From contig NZ_CP041356.1 of the NCBI RefSeq assembly GCF_006965445.1, positions 558,001-622,000 of the forward strand: a stretch of DNA of 64,000 bases. Reading direction: 5' to 3'. Positions 43,355 to 51,381 of the stretch are shown in pieces. The DNA comes from Lactococcus protaetiae. Lineage in GTDB: Bacteria; Bacillota; Bacilli; Lactobacillales; Streptococcaceae. The translations under genes and the position numbers were made by a program. The notes under the pieces were generated by a model. It was given only the letters and a program-made list of their open reading frames with translations. It was not told the DNA's origin and did no database searches. Each line of letters begins with the position of its first letter. The stretch's first letter is position 1.

Positions 43355-43824
43355 TGCCTAAGACGTTTGAAGGATTTACACGACCAGACAATGGTCCTAT
43401 TACTGATTTAAATAACAATGTTCAGGCTGTTTTGAGCCAGTACCGCAAAATGCGAAACTATGCTACCGAGCTTGAAAATAAATTGGAACAGAAGAAAGAA
43501 CAGCTTACTGAGGTTAATAAATCTCTACCAATAGTTCCGCAGTTCGTGGCGGATTGGATTAGTGAATTAAAAGAAGCTAAAAATGACCTCAGCTATGCTT
43601 TCTGGTGTAAGTTTGAAGATTGTGCTAGCTATGATTACAACAAAGCGATTGCATGGAGAGACAATCATCCAGATGAGTTCGCTCGTGCATGGCTTGACGG
43701 CTACCAAGTCGAAGAACCTAAAGCTCTAGTCAGTCCATGTCCTATTTGTGGCTATGAGGGTGTTAAATCTAACTTTTGTTCAATTTGCGGACATAAGAAT
43801 GAATATGTTGAGGTTGAAGAATGA
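43354..43824 (+). CDS. DUF1642-like phage protein with C-terminal zinc ribbon
   Basis: 156 residues. VVPQ-type segment PIVPQFVADWISELKEAKND near residue 50 and FARAWLDGYQVEEP near residue 108 recall DUF1642. The end carries CPICGYEGVKSNFCSICGHK, a CxxC..CxxC zinc ribbon not usual for DUF1642. Start overlaps the DUF1064 stop by one base. Role unknown. Confidence 0.68.
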   Translation: MPKTFEGFTRPDNGPITDLNNNVQAVLSQYRKMRNYATELENKLEQKKEQLTEVNKSLPIVPQFVADWISELKEAKNDLSYAFWCKFEDCASYDYNKAIAWRDNHPDEFARAWLDGYQVEEPKALVSPCPICGYEGVKSNFCSICGHKNEYVEVEE

Positions 43825-43970
43825 ATAAAAAAATAAATGTAACATGCGAAAAATGCAAAAGAAGCTTTAAGCTTACATCTACTGATAGCTCTTTCCTTGA
43901 TAAGGTTTTAGAAGAAGGGCATTATATTTGCTTCACTTGCGAAGATAAAGAAAGTGAGACCACAGAATGA
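43821..43970 (+). CDS. Zinc-ribbon micro-protein (49 aa)
   Basis: 49 residues: MNKKINVTCEKCKRSFKL and HYICFTCEDKESETTE give two CxxC knuckles. ATGA overlaps join it to the genes on both sides, strong evidence that it is translated. Function unknown; likely nucleic-acid or protein binding. Confidence 0.72.
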   Translation: MNKKINVTCEKCKRSFKLTSTDSSFLDKVLEEGHYICFTCEDKESETTE

Positions 43971-44230
43971 GCGAACAAAAGTATTATGTGAAAGATTTAT
44001 TGACAGGAGATGGAGCTTGGCTTGGTAAAGATATTTTTGGAGTTGTCAATGGTGGTTTTATTGAAGAATTCCGTGCTATTTTCACTAAATCAGAGCTTGC
44101 TGGAATCATGGACGGAGCACTATATAAAAAAGCTGCCCCTGATGTTTATGATTCACAAAGGGAAGAAATGGGACTTCCTGAATGGATAAACCCACTCATT
44201 GAGCTTGTGCTTGTGAAAAGCGAGGAATAA
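43967..44230 (+). CDS. Small phage protein (87 aa)
   Basis: 87 residues starting MSEQKYYVKDLLTGDGAWLG, with an acidic end. Overlaps the zinc-ribbon gene by 4 bases. No family recognised beyond phage conserved. Confidence 0.65.
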   Translation: MSEQKYYVKDLLTGDGAWLGKDIFGVVNGGFIEEFRAIFTKSELAGIMDGALYKKAAPDVYDSQREEMGLPEWINPLIELVLVKSEE

Positions 44231-44231
44231 A

Positions 44232-44285
44232 ATGACCGACAAACTAATATCGCTGGTCAATGACTGGTGGGGAGGAATTGAATGA
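44232..44285 (+). CDS. 17-codon ORF coupled to the next gene
   Basis: MTDKLISLVNDWWGGIE, ATG 44232. Its TGA overlaps the next ATG (ATGA at 44282), and GGGGAGGAATT inside it acts as the SD of the next gene. It may be a small peptide or merely a coupling ORF. Confidence 0.4.
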   Translation: MTDKLISLVNDWWGGIE

Positions 44286-44512
44286 AACAAGAACTAGGAT
44301 ATACACAGTATAAATTTAATTATATTACTGACTACGCAAAAGAAATTGATAAATCGGCAACACGAATGGAATTCATATGGCAGAATAGAGATTCATTTAA
44401 AAATAATGTTGATATTGAAGTAGCACTTAAAAGCGCTGTTGAAACTATTGAACGTCAACTTGAAGAGTTCAAAGGTTATCTGAAACCATTCGACAAGGAG
44501 GATAACCAATGA
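44282..44512 (+). CDS. Small phage protein (76 aa)
   Basis: 76 residues, mostly helical (ATRMEFIWQNRDSFKNNVDI, VETIERQLEEFKGYLKP). ATGA overlaps on both sides. No known family. Confidence 0.65.
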   Translation: MKQELGYTQYKFNYITDYAKEIDKSATRMEFIWQNRDSFKNNVDIEVALKSAVETIERQLEEFKGYLKPFDKEDNQ

Positions 44513-44724
44513 AACTACTGTGTAAGCTGTTCGGGCATAAAACAAAAGAAGAGCATCAATATAGACATTCTTGTTATCTGTACTGTTATAGATGTAAAGA
44601 AAATGTCTGGGTTGTTGCTCCGAAGAATGCAAAAGTAAAAGTCTGTCAGTGTCAATGGTGTGTTGAAAATAAAATCAACCGCTCGGACCTTGACGAGTCT
44701 GAGAATGTGTTCGGGGAGGAATAG
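44509..44724 (+). CDS. DUF1660-like phage protein
   Basis: 71 residues opening MKLLCKLFGHKTKEEHQYRH, as in prophage DUF1660 proteins. Cysteines in SCYLYCYRCKEN and CQCQWC suggest a metal site. Function unknown. Confidence 0.7.
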   Translation: MKLLCKLFGHKTKEEHQYRHSCYLYCYRCKENVWVVAPKNAKVKVCQCQWCVENKINRSDLDESENVFGEE

Positions 44725-44726
44725 GA

Positions 44727-44933
44727 ATGGACTATAGAATAACTAAAGATACGAAAAATAATGGGGAGATGACTTTCTATGTCGAATATTTAGATAGATG
44801 GAGCGGTATCTGGCGGCGACGATTTGGAGGCATAGACGAGTATCTTTATAAGGCTCACAATTACTATCGTGCGAAAGCGAAGCTTGCCGAATTAGTTGGG
44901 AATCAGGTTAGGAGCACGGAGGTAATTGAGTGA
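44727..44933 (+). CDS. Small phage protein (68 aa)
   Basis: 68 residues starting MDYRITKDTKNNGEMTFYVE, rich in aromatic and basic residues (RWSGIWRRRFGG). It overlaps the ArpU-like gene start by 4 bases. No family recognised. Confidence 0.62.
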   Translation: MDYRITKDTKNNGEMTFYVEYLDRWSGIWRRRFGGIDEYLYKAHNYYRAKAKLAELVGNQVRSTEVIE

Positions 44934-45388
44934 ATTTAAGAGCAGAATATGGCTATCTAATCAAAGCGCTGAGGGAATATCCCTTTACTAAACAGGTTGA
45001 ACGACGGATAGAAGAAATACATTGCCCAGTCGCAAAAAATGGGAATGATCCTAATTGGTGGATTAGACCACAAAATTTTACAAAAGACCCACAAGTTTTA
45101 ACACATCTAATTCAACTTGAATGTGACCCATTACTTTCTAAATGGAGAAGGCAGTACAAAGCAATCACTGAAATGATTGAGGAAACTGACTCAGTACATT
45201 GGAAAATAATTAAGGCTGTGTATATTCATAATGAGTTAACGGTTGAAGGGGCATTGAATAGATATGGAAATGGTGAAAAAACATATGGTTACAAAAATAT
45301 AATACGTCCATTTTTTGAAAAGTTAGAACAGAAAATTGATGTAATTGCGGCAAACGAGCGAATAAACATAAGCTTTGCGGAAAAATGA
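44930..45388 (+). CDS. ArpU-like late transcription regulator
   Basis: 152 residues with a GTG start. The C-terminal part SVHWKIIKAVYIHNELTVEG and GNGEKTYGYKNIIRPFFEKL is a sigma-70 region-4-like HTH as in ArpU/RinA/DUF1492 phage regulators. Position at the end of the middle genes, just before the late module, is the place of TP901-1 Alt-type activators. It probably turns on the late promoter at 45431-45439. Confidence 0.78.
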   Translation: MNLRAEYGYLIKALREYPFTKQVERRIEEIHCPVAKNGNDPNWWIRPQNFTKDPQVLTHLIQLECDPLLSKWRRQYKAITEMIEETDSVHWKIIKAVYIHNELTVEGALNRYGNGEKTYGYKNIIRPFFEKLEQKIDVIAANERINISFAEK

Positions 45389-45430
45389 GCACTTTTTGGC
45401 AAAAATCGCGGAAAAGTGACCGTTTTTTTA

Positions 45431-45517
45431 TGATAAAATAGTATTGTGAATGAGTGGATAAAGGTACTACTCAATTCTCCTTATAGATTTTCCTGTCAGA
45501 AATGGCAGGTTTTTTTA
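45431..45517 (+). promoter_or_regulatory. Candidate late promoter followed by a terminator hairpin
   Basis: TGATAAAAT (45431-45439) is an extended -10 without a matching -35, as expected for an activator-dependent late promoter. About 55 bases on, CCTGTCA/TGGCAGG (45492-45509) plus T8 (45510-45517) forms an intrinsic terminator right before terS. The arrangement suggests read-through or termination control of late genes. Confidence 0.6.
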
Positions 45518-45547
45518 TGCAAATTTTACAGAAAGCGAGGTAAGAAC

Positions 45548-46344
45548 ATGGCGAAAGCTAAATACAAGGAATGGTTGACAGAAGAAAAATTAATTCAGCT
45601 TGAAGGTTGGGCTCGTGATGGTCTTACCGATGAGCAGATAGCCATAATATAGGGATTTCTCGTAAGACTCTAGCTGAATGGAAAAATAAATATGGTGACA
45701 TAAGTGACACCCTAAAAAGGGGCAAAGAAGTTGTTGACATTCAAGTCGAAAATGCACTGCTTAAACGTGCTTTAGGTTATGAATTTGTTGAAGTAACTAA
45801 AGAGCGGATGTCATCAGAAGCTCAAAAGAAAAGACATGATGGGCAAAGTAAGCTTACCGAAAAACAATGGGCGGCTTGTATTGATTATTTTGATTCAAGT
45901 TGTTGTTATTGTGGAAAGTCAGGAAAACTGACAAAGGACCACTTGCAGCCGCTCAAACAAAAAGGCGAGCTTGAAATTGCTAATGTTGTGCCAGCTTGTG
46001 CTTCTTGCAATTCTTCTAAAAAAGATAATCAGTGGCTTTCATGGTTTCAAAAGCAAGAATTTTATACCAAAGATAAAGCTAAACTTATTCAAAAGTGGAT
46101 AACTTTTTCATTAAGCATAAAGGAGCTTTTTGAAGAAGAGCCTTCTGAAAGTGAAATGGTTATTTCAAAAGAAGTTACTAAGCAGATTGCACCAGATACA
46201 ACCGCAGCTATTTTCTGGCTTAAAAATCGTAAGCCGAATGAGTGGCGAGACAAAAAAGAAACCGAGTTGTCTGGTTCAGTTGATGTTAATGCACGGAGTC
46301 AAGAAATAAAAGATAGAATCAAAGGACGTTTAAAAGATGGATAA
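45548..46344 (+). pseudogene. terS: Small terminase subunit with an inserted HNH domain, frameshifted
   Basis: ATG 45548 gives MAKAKYKEWLTEEKLIQLEG..DEQIAI and then a stop. One extra base at the AA of 45646-45647 restores IGISRKTLAEWKNKYGDI, completing the TerS HTH. The frame continues ..LLKRALGYEFVEVTKERM and then an HNH domain (about residues 87-200): CCYCGKSGKLTKDHLQPLKQ and NVVPACASCNSSKKDNQWLS. After it the TerS sequence resumes: VTKQIAPDTTAAIFWLKNRK PNEWRDK. The repaired protein has 265 residues. The HNH sits in frame in the middle of TerS, not as a separate gene. It overlaps terL by 8 bases. Confidence 0.83.
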
Positions 46345-47580
46345 TGACTTTGATTTTTATATGGATTTGGTACTTAATAATCCTGTGCAGTTCGGAATTG
46401 AATGCGGTTTTGATGATTTAGAAGACATTCACAACGACTGGATAAAAACATTCCTATTTGCTGAAGAAGATGAAACGCTATTGGCTCATCGTGGCTCTTA
46501 TAAAACAACTTGTTTATCCATTGCTATCGCGATTATGCTGATAATGTACCCAAATTTGACAATCATTTTCATGCGGAAGACGGATACAGATGTCATGGAA
46601 ATTGTAGTGCAAGTTCAAAAGCTTTTACAGGCAGACATATTTCAAGCGTTCGCTCATGCATTATGGGGATTGATAGTGTAGTCTTTATTAAAGCGACAAC
46701 CACTGAGATAGACACTAATCTTAAAGAAAGCAACAAGGGGACTTCACAACTCCTTGCTTTAGGTATTGGGGCAAGTATTACAGGTAAGCATGCGGACATT
46801 GTTATTACTGATGATATTGTCAATTTGAAAGACCGTGTGAGTCGGGCAGAACGTGAGCGGACTAAGACCCAGTATCAGGAATTACAAAACGTGAAGAATC
46901 GTGGTGGTCGTTTCATTAACACTGGAACTCCTTGGCATAAAGAAGATGCAATCACAGGTATGCCAAACGTAAAACGCTTTGATTGTTATCAGACTGGACT
47001 TATTACTAAAGAGCAACTTGAACATTTACGTCAGTCAATGACTGCTAGTTTGTTCGCTGCTAACTATGAACTCAAACATATTGCTGACAAAGATGCAATG
47101 TTCACACAAGCGACATTTACAGATAAACGTGAGGCACTTAAAAATGGTACGGCACAGATTGATGCTGCTTACGGTGGGAATGACTATACAGCGTACACTG
47201 CTAAGAAAAATAATGTGATGTTTGGCAAGCTGTGGCATAAACATGTTGATGATTGTTTGGATGAAATTATTGAGTTACACAAAGCTTTTCAGTTAGGGAC
47301 AATCTATGCCGAAGATAATGGGGATAAAGGATATTTAGCTAAAGAGATACATAAACGAGGTTTATTGGTTAAGTCTTATCACGAAACACAAAATAAGTAT
47401 ATTAAAATTGCGACATATCTCAGAGCATCATGGTCAAACCTTTTATGGCTTGATGACACAGATCCAGAATATTTGTCACAGATTTTAGATTACACAGAAA
47501 ATGCCGAACATGATGATGCACCAGATAGTGCAGCTAGCCTGATTCGAGCAACAGAGAAAAATAGAAAGTGGGTGGTTTAG
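46337..47580 (+). pseudogene. terL: Large terminase subunit, frameshifted
   Basis: First frame: ATPase start with LLAHRGSYKTTCLSIAIA (Walker A variant GSYKTT) and IIFMRKTDTDVMEIV. It stops at 46681. One extra G in the G4 run 46675-46678 gives HALWGIDSVVFIKATTTEID and the rest: DIVITDDIVNLKDR (Walker B), GTPWHKEDA (coupling motif), and a nuclease domain with IDAAYGGNDYTAY and TIYAEDNGDKGYLAKE. Repaired length is 414 residues. It packages DNA together with TerS and portal. Confidence 0.88.
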
Positions 47581-47581
47581 A

Positions 47582-49015
47582 GTGCTGTTAAGCGAAAATA
47601 TTAATGAATTAGCTGGCGAAATCAAAAAAGCAATAAGCATGGATTTGCTTGATGTGCGCAAAAGTCGAGCAAAGGAAGGGGTGCGCTACTACAATCACCA
47701 GCATGATATTTTAAAGCAACGAATCTTTTATGTTGATGATAACAAACAATTGCATGAAGATACCTATGCAAGCAACGCACGGATTGTTCACTCCTTCTTG
47801 ACTGAATTGATTGACCAGAAAGTCCAGTTGATGTTGTCAAATCCAGTCACTTATAATTGCGATGATGAATTGCTCTATGAACGGTTGGGTGAGTATTATA
47901 ATTCCAAGTTTCAAACTTTTCTTCAAGATTTGGTTGAAGAAGGTTCACAAAAGGGTTATGAATATGTTTATGCACGGACAACTGCAGCTGACAAGTTAGC
48001 GTTTCAATTGGCGGATAGTCTTCAAGTCTTACCTATCTTTGATGAAGATAATCAGTTGGTGAGAATTCTTTACTACCACAGCAATATGATCAGAAAAGAT
48101 GGTAAGAAAGTCTGGCTAAGACATGCGGAACTTTATGATAATGAAAAGGTCTGGTACTTTATTGCTACGGATGATGGAGCTTATCAATTGGACCAATCAA
48201 AGCTTGTCAATCCAGCCCCTCATGTCATTGCCAAACTAGATAATGAAGGTGACGAACTACTTGGGCGGAGTTATGGGACAATTCCTTTCTTTCGTTATCA
48301 GAACAATCGTAGAGAAAAGACAGACTTAGAGCCGATTAAGTCGTTGATTGATGACTATGATTTGATGGATGCGTTCCTTTCTAATAATCTTCAAGACCTG
48401 ACGGATGCTTTCTATGTCGTCAAAGGATTTGACGGTAATATTGATGATTTGAATTTCAATATTAGAGCTAAAAAGCGGATTAGTATTCCTGACAGTAATG
48501 GTGATTTAGAGATGAAAACAGTAGAGATTCCAGTCGAAGGACGGAAGACAAAACTGCAACTTGACCGTGAAAATATTTATAAATTTGGATTCGGATTTGA
48601 TAGTGCTCAGATTGGTGATGGAAATATCACAAACGTTGTGATATTAGGTCGATATACTTTGCTTAATATGAAAGCAAATAAGACGGAAACACGACTCCGT
48701 GAAGCCCTAGAATGGATGAATCAGATGGTGATTGATGATATCAATCGTCGCTTTAATACGTCCTATCATCCAGAAGAAGTCAGCTTTGAATTTACCCGTG
48801 AGATGTTGATTAATAAAGCAGATAATGCACAGGTAGCTAAGACAGAGGCTGAAACGAATCAGATTATTATTCAGACTTTACTTGCGGCTGCTCCATTATT
48901 GCCAAGTGATGAGGTGCTCAAACAACTTTGTGACATGTATGATTTAGATTTTGATGATATTCAGGCTAAGATTGATTTTCAAGATTATGACACATCTGAT
49001 GGAGCTGAAGCATGA
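47582..49015 (+). CDS. Portal protein (SPP1 gp6-like)
   Basis: 477 residues with a GTG start just after terL. The SPP1/TP901-1 portal pattern includes DVRKSRAKEGVRYYNHQHDIL near residue 25, FLTELIDQKVQLMLSNPVTYN near residue 70 and the C-terminal helical region with WMNQMVIDDINRRFNTSYHP. It forms the dodecameric ring at the capsid vertex. No frameshift. It overlaps the MuF gene by 4 bases. Confidence 0.9.
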   Translation: MLLSENINELAGEIKKAISMDLLDVRKSRAKEGVRYYNHQHDILKQRIFYVDDNKQLHEDTYASNARIVHSFLTELIDQKVQLMLSNPVTYNCDDELLYERLGEYYNSKFQTFLQDLVEEGSQKGYEYVYARTTAADKLAFQLADSLQVLPIFDEDNQLVRILYYHSNMIRKDGKKVWLRHAELYDNEKVWYFIATDDGAYQLDQSKLVNPAPHVIAKLDNEGDELLGRSYGTIPFFRYQNNRREKTDLEPIKSLIDDYDLMDAFLSNNLQDLTDAFYVVKGFDGNIDDLNFNIRAKKRISIPDSNGDLEMKTVEIPVEGRKTKLQLDRENIYKFGFGFDSAQIGDGNITNVVILGRYTLLNMKANKTETRLREALEWMNQMVIDDINRRFNTSYHPEEVSFEFTREMLINKADNAQVAKTEAETNQIIIQTLLAAAPLLPSDEVLKQLCDMYDLDFDDIQAKIDFQDYDTSDGAEA

Positions 49016-50175
49016 GTATTGATGATATTTTGCAAACACAGCTAGACCAAAAGAAACTTCACAGTTCTTATGAAGAAATATTGAGTGAAGTGGATAAAAA
49101 GGTAAAAGATTGGCTAGAACATTATGGCGATTTATCTTTTAGTAAGCGAATTGAGTTTGAGAGACTCCTCAATATTAGTAATGAGATCAGACTAATCATA
49201 GGACAACCTAGTATTGATATTGCTGAAACAATCAAAAGGCATATAATTATTGAAGGTCATAATGGATATAATTCTGTTTATTACGGTATTGAATCAAAGT
49301 ATAATGTAAATCTGAACTTTAGTTTCTTAGATGATAGTTATTTAAAAGCACTTATGAACAGTCCAGTAGCTGGCAAAACTTTATCGCAACGTTTATATAA
49401 GTACCGTTCGCGCTTGGCCAAGCAAATCAGTGATGCGATTGCTAGAGGAATGGCTTTTGGTTATAGCTACTCACGTATTGCTCAGGAGATAGCGACAATA
49501 TCAGAAGCGAGCTACAGACAAGCTTTAACAATAGCACGTACTGAGGGTGGGCGTATTCGTTCCAATACCACGCAACAAGGTTATGAAGAAGCAAGGGCGA
49601 AGGGCGTTGATTTACAAAAACAATGGATGGCTACTCTTGATGTGAGAACTCGTCAAGATCATTCACAACTTGATGGACAAATCAGAGATATTGACGAACC
49701 TTTTGAAGTGAATGGATATGAAGGTCAAGGACCTCGACTTTTTGGAATTGCTGAGGAAGATATTAATTGTCGATGTACAACCGTAACGGTAGTAAATGGT
49801 ATAGCACCTAAACTTATTAATTCAGATAGGACAAGCAGTAAATGGCAGAATTATGATGAATGGATGGCTTATCAGAAAGCTAAAGCGGAAAACAGTATTG
49901 CCGGTTTGGTTGCAAAAGATGGAGTAACTATCAGTGGTATGACAGACCATTTGAAAGAACGGATTGTAGAACGAGAAGTGAATCTTGAAAATATCGTTAA
50001 TGCAATATTGAACCCCTTATATATTTATCCTGATAAGGTTGATGAATTTGGACGAATTTCCCGTAAATATCTAGGGAAATATGCTACAATAGTTATAAAC
50101 CCAGAAGATGGTAGTGCGATAACCACAATGGCCACAAGTTCAAGATTAAGGAGGAAGTATGGTAAAAATAAATAG
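49012..50175 (+). CDS. MuF-type minor head protein with C-terminal BECR-like toxin domain
   Basis: 387 residues. Residues about 110-260 are the Phage_Mu_F/SPP1 gp7 domain: GKTLSQRLYKYRSRLAKQIS, ARTEGGRIRSNTTQQGYEEA, TRQDHSQLDGQ and the hallmark EEDINCRCTT. After a linker, residues about 305-387 form an extra module: MTDHLKERIVEREVNLENIV, NAILNPLYIYPDKVDEFGR, ISRKYLGKYATIVINPEDGS and AITTMATSSR. This H..R..R, YLGK.A.VVINP..G.I.T..TS layout matches phage BECR-fold RNase domains (PBECR type) known at the end of MuF proteins. A small gene with an SD inside this domain follows and is the candidate immunity gene. Confidence 0.85.
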   Translation: MSIDDILQTQLDQKKLHSSYEEILSEVDKKVKDWLEHYGDLSFSKRIEFERLLNISNEIRLIIGQPSIDIAETIKRHIIIEGHNGYNSVYYGIESKYNVNLNFSFLDDSYLKALMNSPVAGKTLSQRLYKYRSRLAKQISDAIARGMAFGYSYSRIAQEIATISEASYRQALTIARTEGGRIRSNTTQQGYEEARAKGVDLQKQWMATLDVRTRQDHSQLDGQIRDIDEPFEVNGYEGQGPRLFGIAEEDINCRCTTVTVVNGIAPKLINSDRTSSKWQNYDEWMAYQKAKAENSIAGLVAKDGVTISGMTDHLKERIVEREVNLENIVNAILNPLYIYPDKVDEFGRISRKYLGKYATIVINPEDGSAITTMATSSRLRRKYGKNK

Positions 50176-50374
50176 TATTTTAACTCAAAAAGAAATTGAT
50201 TTTCTTAAGCAAAAATTAGACTTCCCTGATGAAATGTCACTTGATGATTTTACGGATTTTGGTGACCAGGTTATTGATATTGAAGCTTCAGCGGTGATGA
50301 ATAGCAGTGATGATTTGAAAGAAATTGCAGATATTGTAACAAAGATAACCACTTCAAAGGAGTGGTCAGAATAA
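50159..50374 (+). CDS. Candidate immunity protein for the MuF toxin domain
   Basis: 71 residues from ATG 50159, overlapping the MuF 3' end by 17 bases. A near-perfect SD AAGGAGGAAGT lies inside the toxin-coding end. The protein is small, soluble and strongly acidic (DFPDEMSLDDFTDFGDQVIDIE is seen in parts: EMSLDDFTDFGDQVIDIE). Acidic small partners encoded right after a basic nuclease domain are the rule in polymorphic toxin systems. No known domain, so the role rests on position and charge. Confidence 0.65.
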   Translation: MVKINSILTQKEIDFLKQKLDFPDEMSLDDFTDFGDQVIDIEASAVMNSSDDLKEIADIVTKITTSKEWSE

Positions 50375-50475
50375 AAGAAGCGTTTGTCATAAGGCAGGCG
50401 CTTTTCTTATGTTCAAAATGTTAATTTCAATGATATTTTGATAAAATGGATTAAAAATATCATTGGAGAAAAATT

Positions 50476-51024
50476 TTGGATTATATTATTTTTGCTATAC
50501 TTTACTTGTCTACTATCGTTATTGCCTGGTTTATTTACAATTTGGTAAAAAAAATTCCAGAAATGATTTCAGAAAAAATTAAATCTGAAAGAGAGTTTGA
50601 GTTTAATAAAATACTTCAAATTGATAACTATTACAGAAAAGATGGCAACTTAGCAAAAATCATGACAGCCTGGTCTAAATATGTTATTGATAAGAATACT
50701 TTGAATAACGTTGGAAGTGCTAAAGGGCAAAAAGAAATGAATGATTTAATTCAGTTAACGGTTGGATATGGCTCTCCTCGAACAATTAGGCTATTGTCAA
50801 TCATGTCTCAACACATTTATAATAACAAAATTCCGGATTCGCCGGAAAGTGGTCTAAAATTATGGGTTATGTTAGCTATGGTTGTTGTTTCGTTAAAAAA
50901 AGACTTTGCAAATCAGGTTATTGATCCCTTAGATATAATAAAGATTAGAAGTACTGATTTTAAAGAATATGAAGACACATATTCAACTTATGTTAAAGAA
51001 ATCACAGAAGAAATAGGGAATTAA
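50476..51024 (+). CDS. Membrane-anchored moron protein in the head operon
   Basis: 182 residues with a TTG start. One N-terminal membrane helix (IIFAILYLSTIVIAWFIYNLV) is followed by a charged helix and a soluble helical domain (NLAKIMTAWSKYVIDKNTLN, KLWVMLAMVVVSLKKDFANQ). It has its own -10-like GATAAAAT upstream and terminators on both sides, and is AT-richer than the flanking structural genes. It does not resemble any head protein. A lysogenic or superinfection-type function is possible but unproven. Confidence 0.7.
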   Translation: MDYIIFAILYLSTIVIAWFIYNLVKKIPEMISEKIKSEREFEFNKILQIDNYYRKDGNLAKIMTAWSKYVIDKNTLNNVGSAKGQKEMNDLIQLTVGYGSPRTIRLLSIMSQHIYNNKIPDSPESGLKLWVMLAMVVVSLKKDFANQVIDPLDIIKIRSTDFKEYEDTYSTYVKEITEEIGN

Positions 51025-51025
51025 A

Positions 51026-51124
51026 ATGAAAATAAATTTTGTACTCATTTCTATTGCAACGGTAGTTGTTTGCTTGATAGTAATGATTATATTTTATTTT
51101 TTATACAAATGGCTAAAGAAGTAG
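51026..51124 (+). CDS. Single-helix membrane micro-protein (32 aa)
   Basis: ATG 51026, 1 base after the preceding stop, with AGGGAA as SD. The protein is one hydrophobic helix, FVLISIATVVVCLIVMIIFY, ending in LYKWLKK. A strong terminator follows at once. It is likely a partner of the 182-residue membrane protein. Confidence 0.6.
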   Translation: MKINFVLISIATVVVCLIVMIIFYFLYKWLKK

Positions 51125-51151
51125 GTACACACTAAAAATGTGTGCCTTTTT
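51124..51151 (+). terminator. Terminator of the membrane moron pair
   Basis: GGTACACA pairs with TGTGTGCC (one G-U) around a 7-nt loop, followed by T5. Confidence 0.8.
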
Positions 51152-51190
51152 CATACTCAATTAAACTCGTAAATTAGTTATATCAACAAC

Positions 51191-51225
51191 AAAACCGCTT
51201 GTCTAAAACGAACAAGTGGTTTTCT
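51191..51225 (+). terminator. Second hairpin terminator before the tRNA-like element
   Basis: AAAACCGCTTGT (51191-51202) pairs with ACAAGTGGTTTT (51212-51223), then TTC. It lies immediately upstream of the tRNA-like sequence and may mark its 5' boundary or stop read-through. Confidence 0.6.
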
Positions 51226-51228
51226 TAT

Positions 51229-51304
51229 AGGAATTTAGCTTAGTAGGTTAGAGCGTACTGTTTGTGCACATCAGTAAGACATGGGTTCGACTCCCATAAT
51301 TTCT
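51229..51304 (+). tRNA. tRNA-like element with an 11-nt anticodon loop
   Basis: A 76-nt cloverleaf can be drawn. Acceptor stem AGGAATT (51229-51235) with AATTTCT (51298-51304), 7 pairs, one G-U. D-stem GCTT/GAGC (51238-51241 with 51251-51254) and a 9-nt loop with GG. Anticodon stem TACTG/CAGTA (51256-51260 with 51272-51276). T-stem ATGGG/CCCAT with loop TTCGACT. The anticodon loop is TTTGTGCACAT, 11 nt in place of 7, so no anticodon can be assigned with confidence (GTG, TGC and GCA are all contained). No CCA is encoded. It may be a degenerate phage tRNA or a tRNA mimic. Confidence 0.55.
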
Positions 51305-51381
51305 GTTGCTGACAGTCGGCAGCATATCCGACAAATACTCTCAGCTGGTGGCGCCAGCATAACAAAGCCATGGAGGAAAAA

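Noticed and set aside
46510-46680. Separate protein start for the second terminase piece
   Set aside because: The upstream part of that frame is nonsense sequence antiphase to terL; the only sensible reading is a one-base break in a single terL gene.
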